This document shows, piece after piece, positions 43,108-51,337 of a stretch of DNA of 64,000 nt. Every line of letters begins with the position of its first letter. Within the stretch, counting starts at the first letter, position 1. The position numbers were made by a program, and so were the translations under genes. Source of the DNA: Paenibacillus_E qinlingensis_A. Lineage in GTDB: Bacteria > Bacillota > Bacilli > Paenibacillales > NBRC-103111. The notes under the pieces are model-generated. The model was given only the letters and a program-made list of their open reading frames with translations, was not told where the DNA came from and did not search any database. The stretch is from the NCBI RefSeq assembly GCF_031455095.1, contig NZ_JAVDSB010000021.1, forward strand, positions 1 through 64,000, read 5' to 3'.

Positions 43108-44088
43108 ATGAGCGTCGAGTATGACTATCATCATCTCCACCATGTGAAAGTACAAAGTAAGTCAAGAAAAACCCTGTGGGTCACCCTCATGTTAACTGCA
43201 TTTTTTACGATTGTTGAAATTGTCGGTGGGGTGCTCTCGAATTCCCTGGCTCTTTTGTCCGATTCTGCCCATATGATTTCAGATGTCATTGCACTAGGCC
43301 TAAGCATGGTGGCCATACATCTAGCTACGCGTCAGCCTAACGCCCGTTTCACTTTTGGATTCCTGCGCTTTGAGATTATCGCTTCATTTCTCAACGGGTT
43401 AGCACTGTGTATGATCGCATTGGGTATTTTTATCGAAGGTGTCCAGCGTGTCATCCACCCTCAACCCATACAATTGGGTCTCATGCTTGGCATTGCTTCC
43501 ATTGGTTTCGTCGTTAACCTCGTGCTCACACTAGTTCTCCATAACAGCGTTAAGGAGGAGGATAATCTGAATGTGCAGAGCGCGCTTTGGCACTTTTTTG
43601 GCGACTTACTAAGCTCTGTTGGTGTCATCATTTCAGCCATTATCATTTATTACTCTGGCCTCCTCTGGTTCGATCCGCTGATTTCGATGGTGATTGGGGG
43701 CATTATTTTTACAGGTGGGGGCAAAATTATCCGAGAATCCTTCATGATCCTGATGGAATCTGTCCCTGAAAGGTTTAATTTAGATGAAATCCGCTCCGTG
43801 ATCGCGAAGGTAGAAGGCGTAGAAGATGTGCATGAAATGCATCTCTGGGCGGTTTCGACCGACCATTATTCGCTGACTGCCCATGTGTTCATTAGCCCGA
43901 ACATACAACCGTTCTGCGTCATTTTGGCCATTAATGAAACGCTAAAAAGCAAGTACGGCATCGAACATGCCACGATTCAAGTCGAGCACGCCGACATTAA
44001 TCCGCATGGCACGTACGGGAAGGATTTTCTGCGACAGCAAAAACAGATCAAACAACAAACAAACCGTACATCACCTCTTCCGAAGTGA
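43108..44088 (+). CDS. czcD: Cation diffusion facilitator (CzcD-like metal exporter)
   Basis: A 326-residue efflux protein with six membrane helices (about 25-210) and a C-terminal cytoplasmic ferredoxin-like domain. The metal site in helix 2 is LSDSAHMISD (HxxxD) and in helix 5 HFFGD (HxxxD), the HD-HD arrangement of zinc-type CDF exporters. The N-terminus is His-rich (DYHHLHHVK). AAGGAGG precedes the ATG. A PerR-like box overlaps the promoter region, which suggests metal- or peroxide-dependent control. The last codons form part of a terminator shared with the convergent lacI-type gene. Confidence 0.93.
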   Translation: MSVEYDYHHLHHVKVQSKSRKTLWVTLMLTAFFTIVEIVGGVLSNSLALLSDSAHMISDVIALGLSMVAIHLATRQPNARFTFGFLRFEIIASFLNGLALCMIALGIFIEGVQRVIHPQPIQLGLMLGIASIGFVVNLVLTLVLHNSVKEEDNLNVQSALWHFFGDLLSSVGVIISAIIIYYSGLLWFDPLISMVIGGIIFTGGGKIIRESFMILMESVPERFNLDEIRSVIAKVEGVEDVHEMHLWAVSTDHYSLTAHVFISPNIQPFCVILAINETLKSKYGIEHATIQVEHADINPHGTYGKDFLRQQKQIKQQTNRTSPLPK

Positions 44089-44105
44089 TGTACGGTTTTA
44101 TTTAT
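44061..44105. terminator. Bidirectional terminator containing both convergent stop codons
   Basis: AAACCGTACATCAC and GTGATGTACGGTTT form a perfect 14-bp stem; the CDF stop (44086-44088) and the LacI stop (44098-44100) both fall in the right arm or tail. Confidence 0.92.
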
Positions 44106-45159
44106 TCTGCGTCGAGTTCCGCACAACCATTTCCATATCGATGAGCAACTCGTGCCCCTTCATCTGGGCTAAATATGAATCGAGCAGCTTCGCACTTTCC
44201 TCATCCAACTCTTCCCCTATCTGCCGCATGAGGAAAGCCGCGACTAAACGAGTTTGCAGCTCCACCGGCATCTCGAAGCTTGTAATGGACGGAAAGCTCG
44301 CTTTGGCGAAATGCTCATTATCCATCCCAATAAGCTGCACATCCTCAGGAACACGGATACCTCGCGCATGGCATTCAGCAATCAGCTCCAACGCCAGGGC
44401 ATCATTGAATGTGTAAATACCAATAGGCCGCAACTCGCCGCTCACACGCAAGGCTTCATCTAAGGTGCCAGATACTCCTAGCTCGCCAGCATCCAAAAGT
44501 GCATGTACGGTTGACTCTGTTTGATCGCCCAGCCCAGCTAGAAAACCTTCGATCCGCTGCTCATTGGCACCCATTCCCTTACGTCTACCCGCATAGAAGA
44601 CGGCTCGACAGCCATGTGCAAGGAAGTACTGTACGGCCTGACTCGATGCCTTGGCAAAATCCAAATTTACCGCCAGCTTCGTAATCTCATTCGGCCAGCC
44701 CCAGCCGTTAAATATGACGAGCGGCGTACCTTCGCCGACCAACTGCTGCGTGGAATGCATACTGATGGCCAAACCATGTGAAACCAACCCGTCCACACGC
44801 CGTTGTAATAAATGCTCAATATGCCGGGTCTCAACCTCAGGGTCCATGCCTGCAGCTGAAAACACAGATAAATGATAGCCATAACTGTGAAATCTCTGTT
44901 CAAGCTTTTCTGCAAATCGGCCGTAATACCCGCCAAAATGCGGGAGAATTAGCCCCAACTCATTCGAGCGCCGCCGGCTCAAATTGGTCGCCATCACGTT
45001 CCGACGGTAACCTAACCGTGCAACGGCTTCATCTACTTTACGGATCGTTTCCGGTGACATTGGAACTTTTCTGCGATTAATCACATTCGACACCGTCGCA
45101 ATGGACACACCTGCCTCAGTGGCAACATCGACGATGGTAGCTTGTTTGTTTTTTTTCAT
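44098..45159 (-). CDS. LacI-family transcriptional regulator
   Basis: A 353-residue repressor. The N-terminal helix-turn-helix and hinge (8-60) carry TIVDVATEAGVSIATVSNVIN and the hinge NLSRRRS. The periplasmic-binding-protein-like sugar domain includes VDGLVSHG, VFYAGRR and QLIGMDN. The sugar ligand cannot be read. There is no carbohydrate gene next to it on the same strand; the ABC transporter upstream belongs to the guanidine riboswitch operon. It probably controls itself through the operator-like sequence at 45175-45188 and may act elsewhere. Confidence 0.93.
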   Translation of the reverse strand: MKKNKQATIVDVATEAGVSIATVSNVINRRKVPMSPETIRKVDEAVARLGYRRNVMATNLSRRRSNELGLILPHFGGYYGRFAEKLEQRFHSYGYHLSVFSAAGMDPEVETRHIEHLLQRRVDGLVSHGLAISMHSTQQLVGEGTPLVIFNGWGWPNEITKLAVNLDFAKASSQAVQYFLAHGCRAVFYAGRRKGMGANEQRIEGFLAGLGDQTESTVHALLDAGELGVSGTLDEALRVSGELRPIGIYTFNDALALELIAECHARGIRVPEDVQLIGMDNEHFAKASFPSITSFEMPVELQTRLVAAFLMRQIGEELDEESAKLLDSYLAQMKGHELLIDMEMVVRNSTQNK

Positions 45160-45174
45160 CCCATGCCCTCATTC

Positions 45175-45188
45175 TTGAAACGCTTAAA
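45175..45188. promoter_or_regulatory. Candidate LacI-family operator
   Basis: TTGAAACGCTTAAA has the central CG and partial dyad (10 of 14 positions) typical of LacI/GalR operators and lies 16 bases before the lacI-type start. It also loosely resembles a CcpA cre site. Confidence 0.5.
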
Positions 45189-45242
45189 CATATTGTAGCT
45201 AGAAGGGGATAGCTCGTCAAATCACTCTTCACCCCCTATGCC

Positions 45243-45287
45243 AAAACAAAAAAGGCACCACAAGCAGATTAATCCGCTAATGATGCC
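45243..45287 (-). terminator. Terminator of the ABC transporter operon
   Basis: On the minus strand GGCATCATTAGCGGATT pairs with AATCTGCTTGTGGTGCC with a few mismatches, followed by TTTTTTGTTTTGG. It lies 17 bases after the ATPase stop. Confidence 0.85.
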
Positions 45288-45303
45288 CATGCCCCTGTTG
45301 CCC

Positions 45304-46122
45304 TTACTCGTCGTGATGCCCAATCAACGAAATGATCTGCTTCTTCAGCTTCACAAAAGCTTCCGAGTCCTTCACATCCTCTACTTGCCGCAGTCCGTGC
45401 GGGATGACAATCTCACTGCGAATCGTTCCAGGATGCGCCTGCATCACATACACCCGTTGCGATAGAAAGATGGCTTCCTCGATATCGTGCGTGATGAAAA
45501 CAACCGTCGTTTTCTCCTTTTCCCAAATGCGCAGCAACAGCTCCTGCATGGCATTCTTCGTCTGCGGATCAAGCGCTCCAAACGGTTCATCCATCAGCAG
45601 CACATCCGGATTATTCGCCAACGCTCGCGCGATGGCAACCCGCTGCTTCATACCACCCGACAGTTCCTTCGGCAGTGATTTTGCGAATTTCTGCAAACCG
45701 ACAAGCTCCATGAAATGATCGGATATGGCTCTCTTTTCAAACAAAGGAACTCCCTTCAACGTCAAGCCGAACTCGATATTCTCTCGCACAGATAACCAGG
45801 GAAACAAGGTATAGCTCTGAAAAACCATGCCTCTATCGGCACCTGGACCCTCAATTTCATGACCATTGATACTCAAATCCCCCATCGTTAAGGGCTCCAA
45901 ACCAGCAATGATACGCAATAAAGATGACTTCCCGCAGCCTGAAGGGCCAACGAAACTAACAAATTCATGGGCATCTACATGAAAGGATACACGATCCAAA
46001 GCGACGAACTGCGACTTCTTCGAACTGTATACCTTCGTAACCTCGACAGCTTCGATTTTACGCACGGCTGCACGTTTCCCAGATGAGGGCACGCTGTTAT
46101 CTACCAGATTCAAAGCTTCCAT
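45304..46122 (-). CDS. ABC transporter ATP-binding protein, NitT/TauT (SsuB) type
   Basis: A 272-residue ATPase. Walker A is GPSGCGKSS, the signature LSGGMKQR, Walker B VLLMDEPFGALD, with FQSYTLFPW (Q loop) and THDIEEA (H loop). An N-terminal extension of about 30 residues is typical of the group. The ATG at 46122 has AAGGAGGG 7 bases upstream. It is the last gene of a riboswitch-controlled operon and its start directly follows the permease stop. With the permease and lipoprotein it should form a complete importer or, for guanidine, a system whose direction is unproven. Confidence 0.94.
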   Translation of the reverse strand: MEALNLVDNSVPSSGKRAAVRKIEAVEVTKVYSSKKSQFVALDRVSFHVDAHEFVSFVGPSGCGKSSLLRIIAGLEPLTMGDLSINGHEIEGPGADRGMVFQSYTLFPWLSVRENIEFGLTLKGVPLFEKRAISDHFMELVGLQKFAKSLPKELSGGMKQRVAIARALANNPDVLLMDEPFGALDPQTKNAMQELLLRIWEKEKTTVVFITHDIEEAIFLSQRVYVMQAHPGTIRSEIVIPHGLRQVEDVKDSEAFVKLKKQIISLIGHHDE

Positions 46123-46123
46123 C

Positions 46124-46942
46124 TTAACGCCCTCCTTCCAACCATGGGAAAAACCGCTTATGACAATAAGCAAATGTGCGATCTGTTAATAAACCAAGCA
46201 AACCAATCGCAATAATGCCTACAAAAATTTGATCCGTATTCAGAAACCTCTGCGCCTTCATAATCGAAAATCCAAGACCACTGCTAGCCGCAACTAACTC
46301 TGCTACGACCAGATACGTCCATGCCCACCCAATGATTAAGCGCAGCGTGTTCATCAAATCTGGCAATAGTGCTGGAATCAGCACCTTTTCGATTACCTGC
46401 CACCGTTTCGCGCCAAGCGTATAGGAGGTTTGCAGCAGATCATTGGACACCGACCGTGTATTGTCTGCAACCATCAGCATCAGTTGGAAGAAGCATCCCA
46501 GGAAGATAACAAGAATTTTCGCCCATTCGCCAATCCCTGCCCATACCATAATTAAAGGAATGAATGCCGTCGCAGGCATATACCGAATGAATTCAGCACC
46601 AGGTACGAACAATGCCTCAGCAAAACGAAATGTTCCCGCCAATATCCCGAGTGGAATCCCGATTAAACAAGCAAGCAAGAATCCACCGCCAACTCGGAAA
46701 ATACTAATCCAAACATGATCCCAGAATACGGGGTTCTGTAATTGAATCCCAAACTGCCGTAGTACCTGATCAGGCGTTGGCAGGAAGGTGCGATTTACGA
46801 ATTCGCCGTAGCTCATTACGCTCCAGAATAATAAGACAACCGCAACGATGAGTACGACACCAGACAAGTAGGCTCTACGGCTTATATCACCACGTATGGC
46901 AAACAATGTGGACTTCCGTCTTTTTTTTAGCTGTGTTTCCAT
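46124..46942 (-). CDS. ABC transporter permease, NitT/TauT (SsuC) type
   Basis: A 272-residue permease with about six membrane helices. The N-terminus is cytoplasmic and basic (KKRRKS). The EAA loop appears as LLQTSYTLGAKRWQVIEKVLIPALLPDL, which docks onto the ATPase, and AEFIRYMPATAFIPLIMVW is characteristic of the SsuC/TauC branch. It lies 22 bases after the substrate-binding lipoprotein gene in the riboswitch operon. Confidence 0.94.
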   Translation of the reverse strand: METQLKKRRKSTLFAIRGDISRRAYLSGVVLIVAVVLLFWSVMSYGEFVNRTFLPTPDQVLRQFGIQLQNPVFWDHVWISIFRVGGGFLLACLIGIPLGILAGTFRFAEALFVPGAEFIRYMPATAFIPLIMVWAGIGEWAKILVIFLGCFFQLMLMVADNTRSVSNDLLQTSYTLGAKRWQVIEKVLIPALLPDLMNTLRLIIGWAWTYLVVAELVAASSGLGFSIMKAQRFLNTDQIFVGIIAIGLLGLLTDRTFAYCHKRFFPWLEGGR

Positions 46943-46964
46943 CTGCAGTCCTCCTGTTCAGCCT

Positions 46965-47984
46965 TTATTTCTTGCGTTCCTTCATGACTTCCTCAACAAA
47001 ATGGCCGTCCAAGAAGGTTTCCGCTTTCGGTATGGTGCTAAGCATATCCAAGCCTTTTAAGAATTCGGCTGTTTTCACAGAAGTAAAGGCTAGAGACTCA
47101 TAGGAATCCCCTTTGGCGAAAGCTTTGACGTTATCCTCCAGTTGGAATATCTTCACGCTATCCACACCAGCTTTGTATTCATCGACAGGCGTCTCTGCGG
47201 CTTTGGCCATAATTTTCAGAGACTCCTCTGGATTGGCTTTCCAGTAGTCCAAAGCATCGAACCAAGCGTTAATGATCTTTTTCACATCGTCTGGACGATT
47301 CTTCGTAATTTCTTCTTTAAACACGAGCAAGTCTGGGATCAATCCAGGTGTATCCTTGGATGAAAAGAGCAGCTTCCCTTTCCCCTCTTGAATGGCTTTG
47401 CTTAGGAAAGGCTCCCAGAGTACTGCAGCATCCAGATTGCCCGCTATGAACGCTGGCCCTGCATCGTTGACTGTCATATTCGTATAAGAGACATCTTTCT
47501 CTGCTAATCCTGCTTTCTCAAGCGCTGTCAGCATCAGAAGATGATCGACTGTTCCAAGCTCAGTAGCGACTTTCTTCCCTTTCAAATCTTTCAAAGAATT
47601 GATACTTGGCTTCACGACAACACCGTCGCCGCCATTGGAGTTATCATTAACCAGCACTGCTTTCAGCTTAATGCCTTTACTTGCTGGAGCTAGTGTATCA
47701 CTTAACGTTTGACTATTTGCATCTACTTTACCTGATGCGAGAGCGGATAGGGAGTCACTGTATACAGGGAACCAGACCAGATCCACGTTCACGCCATTCT
47801 TCTCAAAAAAGCCCTTCTCCTTCACGAGGTACCACACGAACCAGCCCGGCCATGGACTAAGCGCCAACTTAATTGGCTCCTTGCTGCCTCCTGCTGACGT
47901 ACTCGCTTCTTTGCTGCCACACCCGCTGATTACTGTAAAAGTAAATAATACCGCCAACATCAGAAATATTGTTTTTTGTCTCAT
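46965..47984 (-). CDS. ABC transporter substrate-binding lipoprotein, NMT1/TauA type
   Basis: A 339-residue lipoprotein. The signal peptide ends in the lipobox VISGC with lipidated Cys22, followed by the Ser-rich GSKEASTSAGG linker. The body matches the NMT1/SsuA-like binding fold: LALSPWPGWFVWYLVKEKG, GKVDANSQTL, GKKVATELGTV and AAVLWEPF. SPWPGW at the strand 1 loop is shared with riboswitch-associated members of this family. It is the first gene after the guanidine-I riboswitch, so guanidine or a guanidine-containing compound is the probable ligand. Confidence 0.93.
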   Translation of the reverse strand: MRQKTIFLMLAVLFTFTVISGCGSKEASTSAGGSKEPIKLALSPWPGWFVWYLVKEKGFFEKNGVNVDLVWFPVYSDSLSALASGKVDANSQTLSDTLAPASKGIKLKAVLVNDNSNGGDGVVVKPSINSLKDLKGKKVATELGTVDHLLMLTALEKAGLAEKDVSYTNMTVNDAGPAFIAGNLDAAVLWEPFLSKAIQEGKGKLLFSSKDTPGLIPDLLVFKEEITKNRPDDVKKIINAWFDALDYWKANPEESLKIMAKAAETPVDEYKAGVDSVKIFQLEDNVKAFAKGDSYESLAFTSVKTAEFLKGLDMLSTIPKAETFLDGHFVEEVMKERKK

Positions 47985-48014
47985 TCTCCGAACTCCCTCT
48001 CTGTATAAAATGAT

Positions 48015-48062
48015 AAGGAAAAAGCCCGGAATGATATCATATCCTGATATCCTCCCGGGCTT
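48015..48062 (-). terminator. Riboswitch expression-platform terminator
   Basis: On the minus strand GCCCGGGAGGATATC and GATATCATTCCGGGC pair and are followed by TTTTTCC. The 5' arm is also the 3' part of the ykkC aptamer (AAAGCCCGGGAGG), so ligand binding and termination exclude each other: an ON switch. Confidence 0.85.
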
Positions 48063-48149
48063 TTATCCCTCCGTGTGCACGATGAGGTACTCATCGTGTG
48101 TCTTCTCTTGGACCTGACCGATAGCCTTCATTCTATCGCGGAACCCTAG
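48051..48149 (-). promoter_or_regulatory. Guanidine-I (ykkC) riboswitch
   Basis: On the minus strand the conserved ykkC elements occur in order: CTAGGGTTCCG (48149-48139), GGTCAGGTCCAAGAG, ACACACG, a P2-like hairpin GATGAGTACCTCATC, ACACGGAGGGAT and AAAAGCCCGGGAGG (ending near 48051). This matches the subtype 1 consensus, whose ligand is guanidine; subtypes 2a and 2b (ppGpp, PRPP) share much of the core, so the ligand is strongly but not fully settled. It controls the three-gene ABC transporter operon by antitermination. Confidence 0.93.
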
Positions 48150-48199
48150 AAAACAAGTTTGCTATGCGGTTGTTTCTTCGTTGTCTTACTTTTGTCTAT

Positions 48200-48228
48200 A
48201 TCATACTTAGATTAGCGAGTCATGTCAA
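48200..48228 (-). promoter_or_regulatory. SigA promoter of the guanidine riboswitch operon
   Basis: TTGACA (48223-48228) and TATGAT (48200-48205) with a 17-base spacer, about 45 bases before the aptamer. Confidence 0.85.
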
Positions 48229-48254
48229 TATATATAACACAAATAAATAAAAGG

Positions 48255-48284
48255 TTGTCAAAAAGGTCTGCTGCGTAATATTAT
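48255..48284 (+). promoter_or_regulatory. Promoter of the 29-codon ORF
   Basis: TTGTCA (48255-48260) and TATTAT (48279-48284) with an 18-base spacer, divergent from the riboswitch promoter. Confidence 0.6.
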
Positions 48285-48318
48285 ATAACATATAGATGGG
48301 CTATTCGGAGGTGTCGCG

Positions 48319-48408
48319 ATGCTTTCGATTCATTTCCACATTCTTATGTTAGATAAGAAGACTATCCCACCTGCCGCGACGCCCTCAATTGTTTTCCCCT
48401 ATAAATAA
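48319..48408 (+). CDS. Candidate 29-aa microprotein
   Basis: ATG at 48319 with GGAGGTG 5 bases upstream and a stop at 48408. The peptide starts MLSIHFHILMLDKK and continues into a Pro/Ala-rich tail ending IVFPYK; no signal peptide and only weak hydrophobicity. It has a promoter upstream and a terminator 60 bases downstream. The ribosome binding site region can pair with CGCGACGCC (48375-48383) in the coding sequence, so the mRNA may be structured. It could instead be a noncoding RNA with an accidental frame. Confidence 0.4.
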   Translation: MLSIHFHILMLDKKTIPPAATPSIVFPYK

Positions 48409-48467
48409 TCATGATGCAAGTGTATGCGTGTCAATCCCCGTGGTTCACTAACCTCTACACATGATTC

Positions 48468-48503
48468 AAAAGACCTGAGAGTCTGACTCAGGTCTTTTTG
48501 TTG
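48468..48503 (+). terminator. Intrinsic terminator of the 29-codon ORF unit
   Basis: AAAAGACCTGAG and CTCAGGTCTTTT form a perfect stem with a 7-base loop, then TTTTTGTTGTT. Between here and 48733 (about 230 bases) I see nothing; a minus-strand frame of 62 codons crosses this hairpin and has no ribosome binding site. Confidence 0.88.
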
Positions 48504-48732
48504 TTCCGAGACGTGAGGATTCGGCGGGGAGTATCCCTGTACCAATTCCCCGCACCGACTGAGTGACATACACCCAATCCTTCTCACAATCTCCCACTAC
48601 CCTCTTGCTTCTCATTATCTCTACTATCCCCTTCGCTCAGGTTACAAATTTCATTCCAACATTCAGCAACCTTTTCTTCTGAGCCAAAGGGATAGTGCCA
48701 ATAGACCGATGAATAAGGACACACTACACCGC

Positions 48733-48772
48733 AAAAAAAAGCCCAGCACCCCAAAGGGTGCCAAGCTTTTAT
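48733..48772 (-). terminator. Terminator of the sdhCAB operon
   Basis: On the minus strand AGCTTGGCACCC and GGGGTGCTGGGCT pair with small mismatches, followed by eight T residues, 19 bases after the sdhB stop. Confidence 0.88.
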
Positions 48773-48790
48773 CTGTCAGCGCAACTTAAC

Positions 48791-49555
48791 TTACACGCCT
48801 AACCATTTCTTGAACAAGTGCTTCGTCGTATCCAAGTTCAACGCTGCGATCGACGTTGTAAGTGGAATCCCTTTCGGACAGGAGCGTACGCAGTTCTGCG
48901 AGTTCCCGCAGCCTTCGATACCGCCATCTGTCATCAGCGTATCCAGACGCTCGTCTTTGTTCATCTCACCTGTTGGGTGAGCGTTGAAGAGACGAACTTG
49001 CGATAATGCGGAAGGCCCGATAAACGAGTTTTTGTCATTAACGTTCGGACAGGCTTCCAGACACACGCCGCATGTCATACATTTGGACAACTCATAAGCC
49101 CATTGACGCTTCGACTCGGCCATACGCGGTCCAGGACCAAGATCGTATGTTCCATCGATAGGAACCCATGCCTTAACCTTTTTCAACGCGTTGAACATGC
49201 GTCCACGATCGATTACAAGGTCACGCATAACAGGGAACGTGCTCATAGGTGCTACGCGAATTGGCTGCTCCAGCTTATCTACAAGCGCGGAACAAGCTTG
49301 GCGAGGCTTTCCATTGATAACCATGGAACAAGCGCCGCATACTTCCTCCAGACAGTTGGATTCCCAACATACGGGTGTTGTTTTCTCGCCATTCGCATTT
49401 TTAGGATTACGTTGAACTTCCATCAAACCGCTGATCACGTTCATGTTCGCGCGGTAGGGAATTTCAAACTCCTCTGTATAAGGTTTAGAATCCGGACTCT
49501 CTTGACGAGTCACGATAAACTTCACAGTTTTCGTTGCACTTAGTGTCTCCGCCAT
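48791..49555 (-). CDS. sdhB: Succinate dehydrogenase iron-sulfur subunit
   Basis: Carries electrons from the flavin of SdhA to quinone in the membrane-bound succinate dehydrogenase of the TCA cycle. The 254-residue protein has the N-terminal [2Fe-2S] site (CWESNCLEEVCGAC and a later Cys) and the C-terminal cluster motifs CMTCGVCLEACP and CGNSQNCVRSCP for [4Fe-4S] and [3Fe-4S]. It starts two bases after the sdhA stop and is the last gene of the operon. Confidence 0.97.
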   Translation of the reverse strand: MAETLSATKTVKFIVTRQESPDSKPYTEEFEIPYRANMNVISGLMEVQRNPKNANGEKTTPVCWESNCLEEVCGACSMVINGKPRQACSALVDKLEQPIRVAPMSTFPVMRDLVIDRGRMFNALKKVKAWVPIDGTYDLGPGPRMAESKRQWAYELSKCMTCGVCLEACPNVNDKNSFIGPSALSQVRLFNAHPTGEMNKDERLDTLMTDGGIEGCGNSQNCVRSCPKGIPLTTSIAALNLDTTKHLFKKWLGV

Positions 49556-49557
49556 GA

Positions 49558-51321
49558 TCAGGATCCCTCCTTTTTCTTCTCCGTGGAGTAGTCACGTTTA
49601 CGAGGTTTAATCAACGATACATCAATTTCATCATACGAAATCTTAGGACCATCTGGCGTCCAGTCTGCGATTGTCGTTTTCATGAAGTTATCATCATCAC
49701 GTTCTGGGAATTCTGGCTTGTAGTGCGCGCCGCGACTTTCATCACGCATCAAGGCGCCAACCGTCATCGCTTCAGCAAGCTCGAACATGTTCCATAGCTG
49801 GCGTGTGAACGCAACACCTTGGTTGTTCCAACGTGCTGTATCTGTAATGTTGATGTTGTTGTAACGTTCTTTCAAGTCTTTGATCTTGCCAATCGTTTCT
49901 GTCAAACGATCGTTGTAACGCACAACTGTCATGTTCGCATTCATCATGTCACCAAGCTCTTTATGAAGCACGTACGCATTCTCTGTACCGTTGTTCATTT
50001 TGAGCAAACTTTCATAACGATCTGTATGACGTTTCTTCTCACGGTCATAGATGATCGATGATGTATCATCCGCATGTTTGGATAAACCGCGAATGTACTC
50101 AACCGCTTTAGGACCAGAAACCATACCGTCATAGATAGCAGAAACAAGGGAGTTCGCGCCCAAACGGTTTGCACCGTGATGCTGATACTCACACTCACCT
50201 GCTGCGAATAGACCAGGGACGTTCGTCATCATGTTATAGTCAACCCACATGCCGCCCATCGAATAATGAACAGCTGGGAAAATCTTCATTGGAATTTTAC
50301 GCGGGTCGTCGCCCATGAACTTCTCGTAAATTTCCATAATACCGCCGAGCTTAATATCAAGCTCTTTCGGGTCTTTATGAGAAAGATCCAAGTAAACCAT
50401 GTTCTCGCCGTTAATCCCTAGCTTCTGATCAATACATACGGAGAAGATCTCGCGCGTTGCAATATCACGAGGAACAAGGTTACCGTACGCTGGGTATTTC
50501 TCTTCAAGGAAGTACCAAGGCTTACCATCTTTGTACGTCCAAATACGGCCGCCCTCACCACGTGCAGATTCGGACATCAAGCGCAGCTTGTCGTCTCCAG
50601 GAATCGCTGTTGGATGAATTTGAATCATTTCACCGTTCGCATATTTCACACCTTGTTGGTAAACCGCACTTGCGGCAGTACCTGTGTTAATAACGGAGTT
50701 CGTTGTTTTCCCGAAAATAATCCCAGGACCACCTGTTGCCAAGATCACTGCATCTGATGGGAACGTTTGAATTTCCATGCTGCGCAAATCTTGTGCGGCG
50801 ATACCACGGCATACACCTTCGTCATCAATAACTGAACCGAGGAATTCCCAGTGTTCGAATTTCGTTACGAGACCTGCTGTTTCCCAACGACGTACTTGCT
50901 CATCGAGAGCATACAGAAGTTGTTGACCTGTCGTTGCACCAGCAAATGCTGTACGGTGATATTTGGTACCACCGAAACGACGGAAATCAAGCAAACCTTC
51001 TGGTGTACGGTTAAACATAACGCCCATCCGGTCCATCAAGTGAATGATACCTGGAGCCGCGTCACATAATGCTTTAACTGGAGGTTGATTCGCTAAGAAA
51101 TCTCCCCCGTAAACTGTATCGTCAAAGTGCTCCCACGTGGAGTCACCTTCACCCTTCGTATTCACCGCACCGTTAATGCCGCCTTGCGCACATACGGAGT
51201 GGGAACGTTTCACAGGAACCAAGGAGAACAATTGTACATGAACTCCAGCCTCTGCTGCTTTAATTGTCGCCATGAGTCCCGCAAGGCCTCCGCCGACGAC
51301 GATGATTTTTGAATTAGCCAC
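49558..51321 (-). CDS. sdhA: Succinate dehydrogenase flavoprotein subunit
   Basis: Oxidises succinate to fumarate with covalently bound FAD. The 587-residue protein starts with KIIVVGGGLAGLMA (FAD fold), then SVCAQGGINGA near the histidyl-FAD site (SHSVCAQGG), HPTAIPG, RGEGG and the active-site segment RDIATREI; the C-terminus has SRGAHYKPEFPERDD. The start is GTG at 51321, nine bases after GGGAGGG. Length fits Bacillus-type SdhA. It lies 16 bases after sdhC. Confidence 0.97.
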   Translation of the reverse strand: MANSKIIVVGGGLAGLMATIKAAEAGVHVQLFSLVPVKRSHSVCAQGGINGAVNTKGEGDSTWEHFDDTVYGGDFLANQPPVKALCDAAPGIIHLMDRMGVMFNRTPEGLLDFRRFGGTKYHRTAFAGATTGQQLLYALDEQVRRWETAGLVTKFEHWEFLGSVIDDEGVCRGIAAQDLRSMEIQTFPSDAVILATGGPGIIFGKTTNSVINTGTAASAVYQQGVKYANGEMIQIHPTAIPGDDKLRLMSESARGEGGRIWTYKDGKPWYFLEEKYPAYGNLVPRDIATREIFSVCIDQKLGINGENMVYLDLSHKDPKELDIKLGGIMEIYEKFMGDDPRKIPMKIFPAVHYSMGGMWVDYNMMTNVPGLFAAGECEYQHHGANRLGANSLVSAIYDGMVSGPKAVEYIRGLSKHADDTSSIIYDREKKRHTDRYESLLKMNNGTENAYVLHKELGDMMNANMTVVRYNDRLTETIGKIKDLKERYNNINITDTARWNNQGVAFTRQLWNMFELAEAMTVGALMRDESRGAHYKPEFPERDDDNFMKTTIADWTPDGPKISYDEIDVSLIKPRKRDYSTEKKKEGS

Positions 51322-51337
51322 TTCTGTTCACCCTCCC

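Noticed and set aside
48399..48587. 62-codon minus-strand frame
   Set aside because: Crosses a perfect terminator, has no ribosome binding site, and shows no protein-like pattern.
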